64,000 nt of DNA from Megalonaias nervosa (GCA_016617855.1 JAECUM010004923.1:1-64000), one strand, 5' to 3'. Shown: positions 51,803 to 62,891, counted from the first letter of the stretch. The notes: a model not told the origin generated them from the sequence alone. Program-made: numbers and translations.

Positions 51803-52652
51803 TATAAATAACAAAATAAGAGATGATGAGTATAAAATGTTTAACTCAACATATAAATTTGAAGATTTGAGAATATACAATATTTTAAAAGAAGAATATA
51901 ATGCTGACGAAACAACTGCATGGTTAACGCAATATCAGAGGATAATAAGAAACAGATCGATTTAGTGGTACCGGGAAATAGAGAATATTACGAAGCTATT
52001 GAAAAATACCGACAAGGTATTATCGCCGATCTTTATATCAAAGATATTAATCGAATAATTAATGAAAAAAAGTTCGATCATCACTCTAATGTTTTGACCA
52101 CTGTAGCAAAAAATAGATTTAGAAAGAGTACCAGCTGCGAGTCTGGCGGAAACTGAAAACCCACTATTTATATTGCCAGAGAAAATTGAAGAACCAATAG
52201 TTATATCTCCAGAGGAAGCTGAAAGAAGGAAGCAAATTGAAAAAAAAGATAGAAAAATGACAGAAGGTATAATAACAAAATCCGAATACAAATCTTTTAT
52301 AAAAAAATATGATATTGAAGACATTAATAATATTGCTAAATGGCCACAAGATAAATATGATGATCTTATTGAAGAATTAAAATATATTTATGATGATGGA
52401 GTAGAAGCTGATGGTAGAATTAGTAAAGCTAAAATAGAAGATCTTGAAAAACTTTTTGAACGAGTTAGAGATGCTATTATTGCTTATAATGTAATACCTA
52501 TAGCGAAGAAAATTAGATCTGGAGAATCTAAATATGTAAAATTTTACGACGAGTTTGAATATAATGAGAATCTTCGCATGAGTGAAATGAGTAAAAAGAC
52601 TGGAACCGGTGTAAAAATATTTACATCAACCGCTGAAATGATAGGCAGATAA
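51803..52652 (+). pseudogene. Unknown acidic/helical Polinton D protein, frameshifted
   Basis: Three overlapping open stretches: 51803-51965 (YKFEDLRIYNILKEEYNA), 51920-52156 (REYYEAIEKYRQGIIADLY) and about 52115-52652 (EEPIVISPEEAERRKQ, ELKYIYDDGVEADGR). Slips near 51925 and 52115 divide them. Highly charged, helical; no recognised domain. It precedes a 49-residue gene and the capsid block. Confidence 0.45.
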
Positions 52653-52802
52653 ATGCTGTTGATATCGTCAAAGGAAGCTGGGAATGTTAGCGCTGAAATT
52701 GATAATAAAATTATTGACATACTTGATCATTTGAGATCGGAAAATTTATTGACATCTGACGAGTACGAAACTTTACACCGCGACTTAATCGCGGCGATTT
52801 AA
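52653..52802 (+). CDS. Small helical protein of 49 residues (D)
   Basis: ATG at 52653, one base after the preceding stop, TAA at 52800. It starts MLLISSKEAGNVSAEIDN and ends with an EYETLHRDLIAAI-type helix. Intact. Function unknown; it may be a continuation of the preceding gene product. Confidence 0.4.
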   Translation: MLLISSKEAGNVSAEIDNKIIDILDHLRSENLLTSDEYETLHRDLIAAI

Positions 52803-52870
52803 TATAAATCAAGGCGATTTAATATAACAATTTTGTAAATATCAATTTTATAAAAATATAGTAAATAACA

Positions 52871-53620
52871 ATGTCAACAACATTATTACTAGACTCTAGT
52901 ACGGCCGCAAAAGATAGCGCAAATTTTTCAGTAAAGTATATTCCGCCAATGCAACTTGATACTGAAAAACAGTATGAAATTGGACTAATTTCATGTACGT
53001 GTTGGAATTCGATGGCTAACGTAAAAACTGGTGTCAATAATGAATTTGATTTTATAATTCCGTCTATTATAAGAGATCGATGGAGAGAAATTAAGATTCC
53101 GCAAGGAGCTTATAATATCACTGATCTAAATAGGACTATAAAGGAGCTTATAACAAAAGCTGGCGGTGTAGCTGATAATTTCGAGTTAACAGCGAATTAT
53201 AACACGTTAAGAGCTAGATTAAAATTAAAGGATATGTTAATCGATTTTACACCAAGAGAAAAAAGTATTGTACAACTGATAGGATTTACTAAAGACAGTT
53301 ATGGCACTTTTGAAGGGGCTACGCATGACGGTGAACTGTCGGTAAATATAACTGACGTAAACACAATATTAATAAATTGCTCCATTGCTTCTGGATCTTA
53401 CTCAGCCCAGGGCAGTAAAGGTCAAACAATATATAGTTTCTCACCAGATGTTCCACCAGGTTCTCTCATGCAAATTAGACCACTGCAAGTTATTTATTAT
53501 TCGCTAAATGTTGAAAATCAAATAACAACAATAAATATGCATTTGACAGATCAATCTGGGCGACAGCTGGATCTAAATAACGAGGTCGTTACATATTACC
53601 TACACTTACGCGCGCAATAG
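52871..53620 (+). CDS. Polinton minor capsid (PX/penton-like) protein (D)
   Basis: Intact 249-residue protein, the best-preserved minor capsid in the window. Beta-rich; the N-terminal strand region has QYEIGLISCTCWNSM, the middle IPQGAYNITDLNRTI, the C-terminal part FSPDVPPGSLMQIRP and LTDQSGRQLDLNNEVVTYYLHL. The split relic in C' (22560-24060) is homologous. It lies first in the order minor capsid, core protein, major capsid, as in A and B, although sequence similarity to A/B is low. Confidence 0.7.
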   Translation: MSTTLLLDSSTAAKDSANFSVKYIPPMQLDTEKQYEIGLISCTCWNSMANVKTGVNNEFDFIIPSIIRDRWREIKIPQGAYNITDLNRTIKELITKAGGVADNFELTANYNTLRARLKLKDMLIDFTPREKSIVQLIGFTKDSYGTFEGATHDGELSVNITDVNTILINCSIASGSYSAQGSKGQTIYSFSPDVPPGSLMQIRPLQVIYYSLNVENQITTINMHLTDQSGRQLDLNNEVVTYYLHLRAQ

Positions 53621-53639
53621 TAAACATATTTTATAAGAA

Positions 53640-54060
53640 AAGCTAAAAGATTTGGCAATGAAAATTATGCAACCTCAGATATAATGAAACAGAGAAAAAA
53701 ATCTCATAGAAGAAAATTGTTGGTGGATTTTTTGGAAATATAGTTACTAAAATTATTGAAAATATTCCGGGGGTCGCGCGTAAAGTTGCACCAATTGCAC
53801 TTGACACAAGTAAAGCTTTTGCAACTGGAGCTGCATCTGCCGCTGGAACTGCGGTGGGACAAAAAATAGCTGATAAAATAAAAGGCACACCGTCTACATC
53901 TGAGATTAAACAAGTTATATCGGAAATCGCTCCAACAAAAGAAACTCAACGTGCTATGATAACAACAACAAAAAAACTTTTATCACCAAAGGGCGAGCAG
54001 ATCATACAAAAATTAATATCTAAAGTAACGGCGCCGCAAATAAAATTTTATATAATCTAA
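53640..54060 (+). pseudogene. pVI/pX-like amphipathic core protein (D), frameshifted near 5' end
   Basis: A basic N-terminal stretch (MKQRKKSHRRK) is followed, after a one-base slip near 53720, by GGFFGNIVTKIIENIPGVAR, then Ala/Gly-rich and helical segments to 54060. No ATG is clear at the start. Layout matches the core genes of A, B and C': a glycine-rich amphipathic part beside basic residues, between minor and major capsid. Confidence 0.55.
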
Positions 54061-54070
54061 TAAATAACAA

Positions 54071-55589
54071 ATGTCTGTTAAAAATTATCTCGATTTGGCG
54101 GAAACTTATGACGAGGACAACACGGTAACAGAATTTGAGTATGTTGAGTATCTCGACGAAAATTCTAATGAACCAAATAAAGCTGGTATTAGAACATTTA
54201 ATACTCGAGACGAAGATGTATTTCTACTTCCTCACAAAGCAATGTTAGAAGTTCTCGGTCAGATCATGACAGTGGCCAATCCGCCTGTTGCAATTGCAGC
54301 TGGAACAGAAGTAGCTCTTATAAATAATGGCTGGTGCTTATTCAAATGTGCCCGATATCAACTAGCTAATCAAAACTGTTGAAGATATTTCGAGTCATTT
54401 ACAAGTTGCAAGTACAATCTTAAATATTATTTCGTTTTCTGATGATTATTCAAGATCATCCGCAACGAACATGATGTGGTTTAAAGATACTGGAACTGGT
54501 GGTTTAGCCGTATCAAATGAACTTTTCTCCAAAGGTGTTTTAGTACACGGAGCTGATGCTGCTGCAGATGTTGCAATTGTAAGAAATTTTCTTATTGCTA
54601 ATGCTAACAATTTTGGTATAGCCGCACCAGATGCAGTAGCTAACGCAGACGCTACAAGACTTTCTCTTACTGCTGCTTGTAATAATCTTGGCATAACACC
54701 ACCAGGAGCAGCTGCAGATGGTGTTGTAATGTTAGATTTAGTTAATAAAGCAATTAGCGTAAAAAATATACGTTACAATGAAGGTTATACCAGAAGGAAG
54801 GCACTTGCAGCAGGATCACGTCAAATTACAATGATGCTGCCATTAAGTACAATAGTTGGATTTTGTCGCGATTACGATAAAGTATTTCGTGGAGTTAAAC
54901 ATACACTTATTTTAGATCGGGCAGAACAAAACGACTGCTTGTTTAGGTCAGGCGGAGCTGATGTACAATTTATCATAAACAAACTTGCGTTGTGGATGCA
55001 GCGTGTAACGCCATCGATCACTAAAATGTCAGAATTAAATAATATGCTTGAAAACCGCACAAACCAAATTTATTTTCAGCAACATAAAATATATCAAACA
55101 GCAGTTCTGAATACTACAGACTACACATGGCGAGTCACAACAACATCAAGCGAACAACTGCCGAGACATTTATTTGTTGTGTTTCAGCAGCAAGCGCGGC
55201 GTTGTAACCAACAACAAAATAATGCGATATTTGACCACGCCGATGTTAGACGAATGTATGCTAGACTAAATTCGAAGCAATATCCGGAACGAGCGATAGA
55301 ATGTAATTTTGCAGATGACGCCAACGCAGTGCTCGACGCAGTGCAAAAATATCAAGATGTTGAAGATAGATCTCAATTATCAGTAGAAGAATTTCGTACA
55401 CTTTATCCAATATTTTATTTTGATGTTAGTAAACATAGTGAGCGAGCTGTTGATTCGACAACTGATATTGAAATTACCTGGACACTTGGAGCAGTTCCAG
55501 TAGCGCAGTTGTACGTGTACGCGTTAGTAATAAGCGACAGATTTATTACGATTGATTCTGTTGGAGGTAAAATGAGAGTCCAAGTTTAA
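54071..55589 (+). pseudogene. Polinton major capsid (hexon-like) protein (D), one frameshift
   Basis: About 505 codons from ATG 54071, a slip near 54372 dividing it into 54071-54382 and 54471-55589. N-terminal RDEDVFLLPHKAMLEVLGQI; middle GYTRRKALAAGSRQITMMLP; C-terminal LYPIFYFDVSKHSERAVDS and GGKMRVQV. It should form the double jelly-roll shell. The C' relic at 19520-20011 matches the C-terminus. It starts 10 bases after the core gene. The single slip could be a sequencing error. Confidence 0.7.
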
Positions 55590-55608
55590 TATATAATCTT
55601 TATATAAG

Positions 55609-55996
55609 ATGACAAAATATATTGTAAAAGAAATATATTTGACTGATGGTCAAGTTAAAAAATTAGCAGCTGCTGTTGCAAAGCAGAGACAGGTGTCATT
55701 AAAAATCAACCCTGACATTTCCAAGGGTATTTTAACAAAATTGATGTTGACCAAAAAACAGGCGAACAGGTACGATCGTAAAAAAAACTTTTGTTTTAAA
55801 TTTAAGTGCCGCACAAATAACAGCGATGTCAAAACAAGGTGGTTTCTTTGGTCCGGCATTATCAGTGATGGCCAGCACAATAATACCAAAAATTTTACCT
55901 ATACTAGGAACGCTTGGACTAGCAGCAGCGTCTGGAGCAATATCTGGCGCAACGAAAAAAGCAGTTGAAGGTCATGGTATAAAAAAAGTAGTTTAA
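55609..55996 (+). pseudogene. GQ-KKL Polinton protein with hydrophobic Gly/Ala domain (D), frameshifted
   Basis: ATG at 55609; IYLTDGQVKKLAAAVAK is a repeated-type motif, echoed later by LTKKQANR and LSAAQITAMSKQ. A slip in an eight-A run near 55785 leads to GGFFGPALSVMASTIIPKIL and an Ala/Gly hydrophobic tail ending GHGIKKVV. I recall this combination in animal Polintons; it may be a pVI-like membrane-active protein. It follows the capsid by 19 bases. Confidence 0.6.
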
Positions 55997-56049
55997 AGAT
56001 AAATTGTAAATGTCGATGGTAACAAAATTTTATGTGACTGATAAATATA

Positions 56050-56229
56050 ATGCCACAACGAAGAAAAACAGCAACGAAAAAAATGAAAACAACGAAACGC
56101 CGGCGGACGAAACAAAGAGGATTTCTTCCAATAGCTCCACTTTTAGCGGGACTAGCGGGAAGTATACTACCAAATCTGCTAGGAATAGGACGTGGACTAA
56201 CATTGCCGGGAACACGGCCATCCCGCTAA
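56050..56229 (+). CDS. Adenovirus pX/mu-like 59-residue core peptide (D)
   Basis: Intact. Residues 1-23 are extremely basic (PQRRKTATKKMKTTKRRRTK), then RGFLPIAPLLAGLAGSILPN, a hydrophobic glycine-rich segment. This two-part layout resembles adenovirus protein X/mu precursors that condense DNA. Its stop codon overlaps the start of the protease reading frame, so the two are coupled. Confidence 0.55.
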   Translation: MPQRRKTATKKMKTTKRRRTKQRGFLPIAPLLAGLAGSILPNLLGIGRGLTLPGTRPSR

Positions 56230-56657
56230 GTAACTTTGATATACTTGTTAAGTTAGGATCGGTTCCCAGATTTCACGGAGTTTATTCTAAAGATGAACTT
56301 ACTAACATCACAGGTGGTTCGTGCGTGATAAATATACAAGATTTCAACGACGGATCCGGCACACATTGGGTAGCAGTTTATAATAACAATTATTTTGACT
56401 CGTTTGGACTTCCTCCGAGCGATGCAATAAAAAAATATATAAACAAAAAATATAAAATAATATATTATTCGTCCAATCAACTTCAACCTGTTGGAACTTC
56501 TGCTTGCGGATATTATTGTATAATGTTCATTAAACAGATGTCCCAGCCACCTGACAACGTCAGGGAATTTAATTTTTTAAAGTTTATTTTACAGTTTAAC
56601 AAGCATTCTTCTCAGGCTAACGATGAGATTGCAATAAATTTTTGTAAAGCTATCTAA
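56219..56657 (+). CDS. Adenovirus-type maturation cysteine protease (D)
   Basis: The reading frame extends from 56010, but the family-like part begins near 56230 (LSNFDILVKLG). Catalytic His in GTHWVAVY, acidic residue in YFDSFGLPPS, Cys in CGYYCIMFI; the order and spacing agree with copy A. No ATG lies exactly at the expected start, so either the upstream ATG at 56010 is used or the start codon has been lost. Its 3' end is triplicated (56636-56741). Confidence 0.82.
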
Positions 56658-56741
56658 AGCTTGCAATTAATTTTTGTGAAGCTATCTAAAAGCCTGCAAT
56701 TGATTTTTGTAAAGCTATCTAAAAGCCTGCAATTGATTTTG
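56636..56741 (+). repeat. 36-base tandem triplication of the protease 3' end
   Basis: The unit TTTTTGTAAAGCTATCTAAA plus AGCCTGCAATTGA occurs three times, the first copy containing the protease stop codon. Later copies differ by one or two bases. Confidence 0.85.
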
Positions 56742-56762
56742 TCTAAACTTATGTATATAATA

Positions 56763-56957
56763 ATGTCAACATATTGTCTCAAATGTAAAACTAAAACAGA
56801 AAATGTCAATGAAACAACAGAAAAAACAAGGAACAACAGGACAATGCTGAAAAGTATTTGCGCAATCTGCGGAAAAAGAAAAAGTATGTTTTTAAAGAAA
56901 TCGTCCGGAGCTGGTTGCCCCGAAATTGTCAGGGACGTTATTTTAGTAGATGATTAA
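56763..56957 (+). CDS. Small zinc-ribbon-like protein (D)
   Basis: Intact 64-residue protein. CLKCKTKTE near the start and CAICGKRKSMF after about 28 residues form a CxxC...CxxC pair typical of a zinc ribbon or knuckle seen in several DNA viruses and Polintons. The tail ends VRDVILVDD. An in-frame ATG 12 bases upstream could also be used. The last codons are repeated at 57505-57522, beyond a palindromic insert. Confidence 0.55.
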   Translation: MSTYCLKCKTKTENVNETTEKTRNNRTMLKSICAICGKRKSMFLKKSSGAGCPEIVRDVILVDD

Positions 56958-57004
56958 CTGACTGTCTCTGACTAAGATAAGTACCCACTGGTTTTTATTT
57001 TTTG

Positions 57005-57350
57005 GGGGTGAAAACCCCAGCATTTTTCAATATAAATTGACATTATTATTATAAATCTGAGAAATATTTTCTGAAAAATTGAATTTTGTCCACTTTTTTC
57101 ACAAATTTTACTTTTTTAACCAAATTTTACTGGTTTTTCATAAATTTTTCGTTAATTTTTTGCTGTTTTTTTGAGAAAATATTGAAAAGTGCTGAGGTTT
57201 TGACCCTCGAAAAATCAGAAATTTGACAGAAAAAATCATCAAAAACAGGGTAAATTGGTTGAAAAATTGCAAAATTTGTGAAAAAAGTGGACAAAATTCA
57301 ATTTTTCAGAAAATATTTATCAGATTTCGTTACACTGCCTGGGGTTTTAG
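57005..57350. repeat. Long inverted repeat (about 80-base arms) in the D intergenic region
   Basis: GAATTTTGTCCACTTTTTTC at about 57082 is inverted at about 57285 (GAAAAAAGTGGACAAAATTC), with pairing extending outward through TCTGAGAAATATTTTCTG and the CCCCAGCATTTTTCA / TGCCTGGGGTTTT segments. AT-rich loop. Three direct copies of a GGTTTTAGCCCTCGA-type unit follow (57195, 57343, 57400). No ORF. Confidence 0.75.
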
Positions 57351-57531
57351 CCCTCGAAAATCAGAAAAATCGTTAAAAGAACGGAGTTTTTACCCCTGGG
57401 GTTTTAGCCCTCGATAAATCAGAAATTTGACAGAAAAACCGGTAAAATTTAATTTTTCAGAAATATTTTGTCGGTTATAATAAAATTATTATTTTATAAA
57501 TATTATTTTAGTAGACGACTGAAAGTATAGA

Positions 57532-58906
57532 ATGAGATGCAACTGCGATTCCGACAGAGATTTATGTCTCGAGCAAAATAAAATTGTCATATACTGTCAA
57601 CGTTGTAACAACAGAGAAATAATTGGAACAGGTATAGATATACATAAATTGATTGACAAATTACCGAAACCAAAAGGAGGCTGGACATTACCAGGCCATA
57701 AATATACTGGACCTTATAATCCGCTAGATAAACAACTAGATGAAAACGATAATCCGCTGCCAGGACAAGAGCCTTACAATCAAGTTGATGCAATAGCAAT
57801 GCGTCATGACATTTGTTATCGTGACATTGAACGTCCTGATAATGTTCGTGTAGAAAACTCAAAATCAGACTGTGATAAAGTAATGTTAGACGAACTTCGT
57901 GATATGGAGCCGACAAATATGCGAGAACGTTTTGATAGAAGGCTGGTGCAGGGTTTTATTGGAGCAAAATATAAATTAGGACTTGGGAAAGAATTGTATG
58001 ATGATCTGGCGGCCGAACTACACAAACCTAAAAGAAAAAGTTTACGCGACGTAAAGTTGTCGCAAATGCCGTTGACGATATCTGGGCGATAGATTTAGTC
58101 GATGTGTCAAATCTTGCTCAGTTTAATGATAATAAGAAATATTTGTTTAACGTTGTAGATGTTTTTAGTAAATATGCTTTTAGTGTTCCAATTTCAGACA
58201 AGACAGGAACGTCAATGACTGACGCGCTAAAACAGATTATCGTTAGTAGGGAAAGAAAACCGAATAGAATCTGGACCGATCACGGAGCAGAATTTTTCAA
58301 TAAAAAGTTCGAGCAGTTTTTGGAGCAAAATAATATCAAAAAGTATGTTACAGGAAACGAAGGTAAAAGCGTTGTCGTCGAGCGATTTAATCGCACGCTA
58401 AACGAAAAAATACACAAATATTTGACAGCTATTTGACAGCTAAAAACACAAACAGATATGTCGATGAGCTTCCGCAGATAGTTGACGAATATAATAACAC
58501 GAAACACCGAACCACTAAATTGTCGCCCAACAACGCAATCAAAAATCCGATATTAGCGAATGAAAACATGTACCGCAGACATAAATTTAAAGTGGGTGAT
58601 AAAGTTAGAATTTCTCTGACGAAGAAAACATTTGAAAAAGGATTTACTCCAGACTGGACTGAAGAAGTATTTGTAGTTGATAAAGTACTTTTAACAATAC
58701 CTGTAACATACGCGTTAAAAGATCTGGCAGGGGAACCTATAACTGGTAGTTTTTACGAGCAGGAACTTCAAAAAACTGAACAAGATGTTTTCGTTATTGA
58801 AAAAGTTATTCGAAAACGCGGCGACAAAAGTTTAGTTAAGTGGCGCGGGTATAGCGATAAATTTAATAGTTGGATCCCAACTAAGTCAATGCAAAATTAT
58901 TTATAA
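57532..58906 (+). pseudogene. Phospholipase A2-integrase-chromodomain fusion protein (D), two breaks
   Basis: ATG at 57532. Residues 1-30 hold Cys residues (CNCDSDRDLC, CQRC). Residues 55-110 form a parvovirus-type phospholipase A2 domain: LPGHKYTGPYNPLDKQLD (calcium loop) and AMRHDICYRD (catalytic His-Asp). Then comes a DDE integrase core with DIWAIDLVD, IWTDHGAEFF and VVERFNRTLN, all three acidic residues present, and a C-terminal chromodomain (KVIRKRGDKSLVKWRGYSDK, SWIP). The domains are separated only by a one-base slip in an A-run near 58038 and an 11-base direct duplication at about 58415-58437. The integrase N-terminal finger is absent or replaced. Confidence 0.8.
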
Positions 58907-59412
58907 CGTTATTATAAATTTGTTCGTATTTCACAAGTACAGATTTACATTTAATAGGTTTACATAACGAAATTAAATGTAATTTTCTTTCATTATCAAC
59001 TGGCATCAAATTGAATATCTTAGCAAAAATGAAATCGTATTTTATGCTCCTTTGCTGGCCAGTTATCTTTAGATTTAAAAACGGTTTGATAAGCTGCCAA
59101 AATGTTTGTTGTTTGGCAACAGTAAAATTAAATTTTATTATTTTTTTTAGCAATGTGATACTTAACATTATATCGTCCAGTTGTCGGTCTGGTGTAATTT
59201 TTTCTGTCGGCGACAGTAACTACTTCATCATCGTCGGATTCGTTGTTATACAAAATATCATCTTCGCTATAACTAGCAGATTTGTCTATTATATCACTGG
59301 TGATTGTAATATTGTCTGCAACTTTATCGTTGGCGACTTTGTCGCTGGTGATTATATCACTTGCGATTGTATCTTCCGCGTATATTTCAGCAAGTCGTTT
59401 CATCAAGTTCAT
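58881..59412 (-). pseudogene. Unknown acidic protein on the opposite strand of D, frameshifted
   Basis: ATG at 59412 (MNLMKRLAEIYAEDT); an Asp/Ser/Ile-rich region; a slip in a T-run near 59145; then FWQLIKPFLNLKITGQQRS and DNERKLHLISLCKPIKC to 58881. About 175 residues. It converges on the integrase gene. No recognised family; it is the only minus-strand gene in the right half of D and might be served by the right terminal promoter. Confidence 0.45.
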
Positions 59413-59448
59413 ATTATAATATACTTTTATCTAATTTACTGTTATAAG

Positions 59449-59772
59449 ATGACCACAGAGATGAAATCTCCTGAGGTAAAATATCAACAAAAAGTTAATA
59501 TATTAAATTACAACGAACTAGCCGAAGCAGTGAGAAAATGTCTGTCGGGTTATAGTGTATATTCTGTTGACGTTATTGTAATGCCTGGCGAAAATGATAG
59601 AATATTACTAACAGCAGCAGAAAAGGATAAACTTAATGATAGCGCAGTAATGACGCTAAAATTTGATAAAGATGATATTATAGCGTTTGCTCATCATTGT
59701 TTAACCAAAAAGGCGCTTACAAAGATCATCGATCCTATAAGCAAAGAAAACCCAAGCATTATGTTTTCTTGA
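59449..59772 (+). CDS. Small conserved Polinton protein (D), also in C'
   Basis: Intact 107 residues. KVNILNYNELAEAVRKCL, then VIVMPGENDRILLTAAEKDKL and TLKFDKDDII. The relic at 24150-24367 matches the second half. It lies immediately upstream of the polymerase with two bases between frames, so it may be translated from the same mRNA. Function unknown. Confidence 0.5.
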   Translation: MTTEMKSPEVKYQQKVNILNYNELAEAVRKCLSGYSVYSVDVIVMPGENDRILLTAAEKDKLNDSAVMTLKFDKDDIIAFAHHCLTKKALTKIIDPISKENPSIMFS

Positions 59773-59774
59773 TA

Positions 59775-62700
59775 AAGCTGATCTTATTATTCCATCAGCA
59801 GCAAATTTTACCTCTCTGGGATTAATATCAAAAAGTTTCGCCGCAACTGAAATTGATTTAAAACTGATTTTCTCGTCTTTTTCGAGATCTGTGCTATTTC
59901 CAGCGGAAAAACACGCTGATCGTGTTGACAAGTATATTAGTCATGTATCAAAATTAAATTTTAATGGCATCGACTTTCCAGTTGCAGAAAATCAAATACC
60001 AAAGTTTGAAAAGCAAAATAATGTTTCAATAAATGTTTTCGGATTAGATGAAAAAGAAAATGTCTATCCGAGATATATTTCAGAAAAAGCTTCACAATTA
60101 ACGATAAACTTGCTGTTCTACAGGAATCATTATGTTTGGATTAAGAACTTTAATGGACTAGTTGGCGGACAGTATAATAAACGAAATAAAAAAAAACGTT
60201 CTTTTGTTATCGCTGCTTGCACGGTTGTAATGACAATGAAACATTACAAAAGCATTTGCATTACTGTAGTGACGTACAACGAATAACGATGCCGTCCAAA
60301 GAAATTAGTTTATCACAGTTTGTCAATCACAATCACAAACTAAAAATTCCTTTCGTTATATACGCTGATTTCGAATGCTTACTTCAACCTGTACTTGGCG
60401 TAGAAAGTAATCCTAACCAATCGAGTACAAGAAAAACTCAAAATCATGTTCCATGTGGAGTGGCGTACAAGGTAGTTTGTTGTACTGATTCGAGATTATC
60501 TAAACCGATTAAATTACATCGTGGTAAAAATCCAGCTGTTTGGCTTCTCAAGCAGTTAATTAGCGAAGTTGATAATATATTTAATCGTTTAAAAAGAATA
60601 ACACCGATGATAAAACTGACATCTCAACAAGAATCTGATCACGAGCAAGCGGAATTTTGTCATATTTGTGAAAAAGCTTTTGACTCGCCTGATAATAAAA
60701 AAGTACATGACCATTGTCATTTGACCGGGCAATATCGTGGAGCGGCTCATGATCAGTGTAATTTAAGGTTTCACGCTCCAGATTTTATTCTAATTGTTCT
60801 TCACAATTTCCGAGGATATGATAGCCATATTATCGTAGAAGCTTTTGGCGATCCCGACATAATATCTCGTTTAAAACTTGATAACGTAATCAAATGCATT
60901 CCAAATAATTTTGAAAAGTATATGTCAGTTACTTTAGGTAAGTTGCATTTTATTGACAGCCTACAGTTTATGGCGGCATCATTGGATGAGCTGGTAAAAG
61001 GTTGTAGCGAGTTTGATAACTTACAAGATTGTTTTGGAGATAAATTTAATCTACTGACTAAAAAAGGAGAATTTCAGTACGAGTATCTAGACGATTGGAG
61101 TAAATTTAATGAAACCTCGCTACCCGACAAGGATAAATTTTATTCGCAACTTAAAAATGAAAATATAACCGATGACGAGTACAAATATGCACAAGATATT
61201 TGGAATAAATTTAACTGCAGAACATTTGGTGATTATCATGGTTTATATTTGAAAACAGATGTTTATTACTAGCAGATGTTTTTGAAAGTTTTCGTCGAGT
61301 AAGCTACAGCAATTATGGACTAGATCCTTGTTGGTATTATTCTGCTCCCGGGCTGTCATGGGACGCTCTGTTAAAGTTTAGTAAAGGTTAGAATTACTGA
61401 CTGACGTTGATATGTTTAATTTTATCGAAAAAGGTATCCGAGGCGGTATTAGCGTTATAACAAAGAAATATGCTGAAGCAAACAACAAATACCTAAAAGA
61501 GTATAATCCTAAGCTTCCTTCGAAGTATATAATTCATCTAGACTGTAATAATTTATATGGTTATTCTATGGCCGAACCAATGCCTTTTGGTGGATTTCGT
61601 TGGATTACGGCTGAACAATTTCTATCGGAGACAGAAAAGAAGATACCTGATGATGTTTCGTATTTCGTTGAAGTTGATCTCGATTATCCAACTTCGCTAC
61701 ACAATTTACACAACGATTATCCTTTCTGTGCGGAATCAATGATCATTAATTATAGTATGTTATCTCAAGAACAACAAGCTACAGCATCACCAAGACAAAA
61801 TTCTATGGTAAAAAAAACTAGTACCAAATTTACTCAATAAGCGAAATTATGTTTTGCATTATAAAGTTTTAAAACAAGCAGTAGATGCTGGTCTTGTATT
61901 GAGGAAAGTTCATAGAGTTTTAAAGTTTAATCCGTCGCCGTGGATGAGAGGTCATATTAACTCGAACACTTCGAGAAGAGCTGTGGGGAAAACTGATTTT
62001 GAAAAAACTTCTTTAAGCTTATGAACAATTCTGTTTTTGGTAAGCCGATGGAAAATATTAGAAAACGGGTAAATATCGAGCTAGTTAATGATATCAATCG
62101 CAGAAATAAACTTGTGTCGGACGATGATTTTGTTAGCATGAAAATTTTTAATGAAAATCTTGTTGCGACACAAAGAAGAAAAACAAATCTAAAACTAAAC
62201 AAGCCAATTTACGTTGGAGCTTCCGTGTTAGATTTATCGAAGTGGCTCATGTACGATTTTCATTATAATTTTGTTGAAATCAGTGGCCGTCAAGTAGACT
62301 ATTGTTTACTGATACCGACTCGCTCGTGCATGAAATTGAATGTGAGGACGTCTATCAGGATATATACGACAATCGACACCTGTTTGATCTTTCCGATTAC
62401 CCTCGTGACAGTAAATTTCATGACGACACAAACAAAAAGGTTATTGGTAAGTTCAAAGATGAAATGAACTCGAGCATCATCAAATACTTTATCGGATTGC
62501 GCAGTAAAATGTACGCCGTATTGCTAGATAATAATAAAATAACGAAAAAGGCAAAAGGTCTGCCTCGCGATTTTGTTAAAAAGTTTATGAAATTTGATGA
62601 TTACAAGTACGCGCTTGACGGCGGCGTTAGTTTTATAAGAGCAATGGCTATTCGAACAAATCGTCATAAACTCGAAACAGATGTCATTATCAAACGCGGA

Positions 62701-62856
62701 TTGAGTAATTTTGATGACAAACGTTATTGCGAAAATGGAGTAGATACATTTGCACTTGGTTATTGTTTTGATGATAGATCTATACTCGATATTATCTTTT
62801 CATCTGACGATAAATCTTTTGATAAATCTATACTTGACATTATATTCTATGACTGA
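59775..62856 (+). pseudogene. Protein-primed family B DNA polymerase (Polinton POLB) of D, several single-base slips
   Basis: N-terminal region with FPAEKHADRVDKYISHVSKL and PKFEKQNNVSINVFG. Exonuclease: Exo I IYADFECLLQ near 60365, an inserted endonuclease VII-like finger (CHICEKAF, HDHCHLTGQYRGAAH), Exo II HNFRGYDSHI near 60815, Exo III LYLKTDV near 61250. Palm motif A LDCNNLYGYSMA near 61545, motif B NNSVFGKPMEN near 62025, motif C TDTDSL near 62310. The DTD box is intact, unlike in B. Slips near 60190, 61268, 61390, 61810, 62000 and 62310, mostly in homopolymers. Confidence 0.88.
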
Positions 62857-62891
62857 GTCATTACGACTAAGGTATGAAATTTTGTGTGAAC

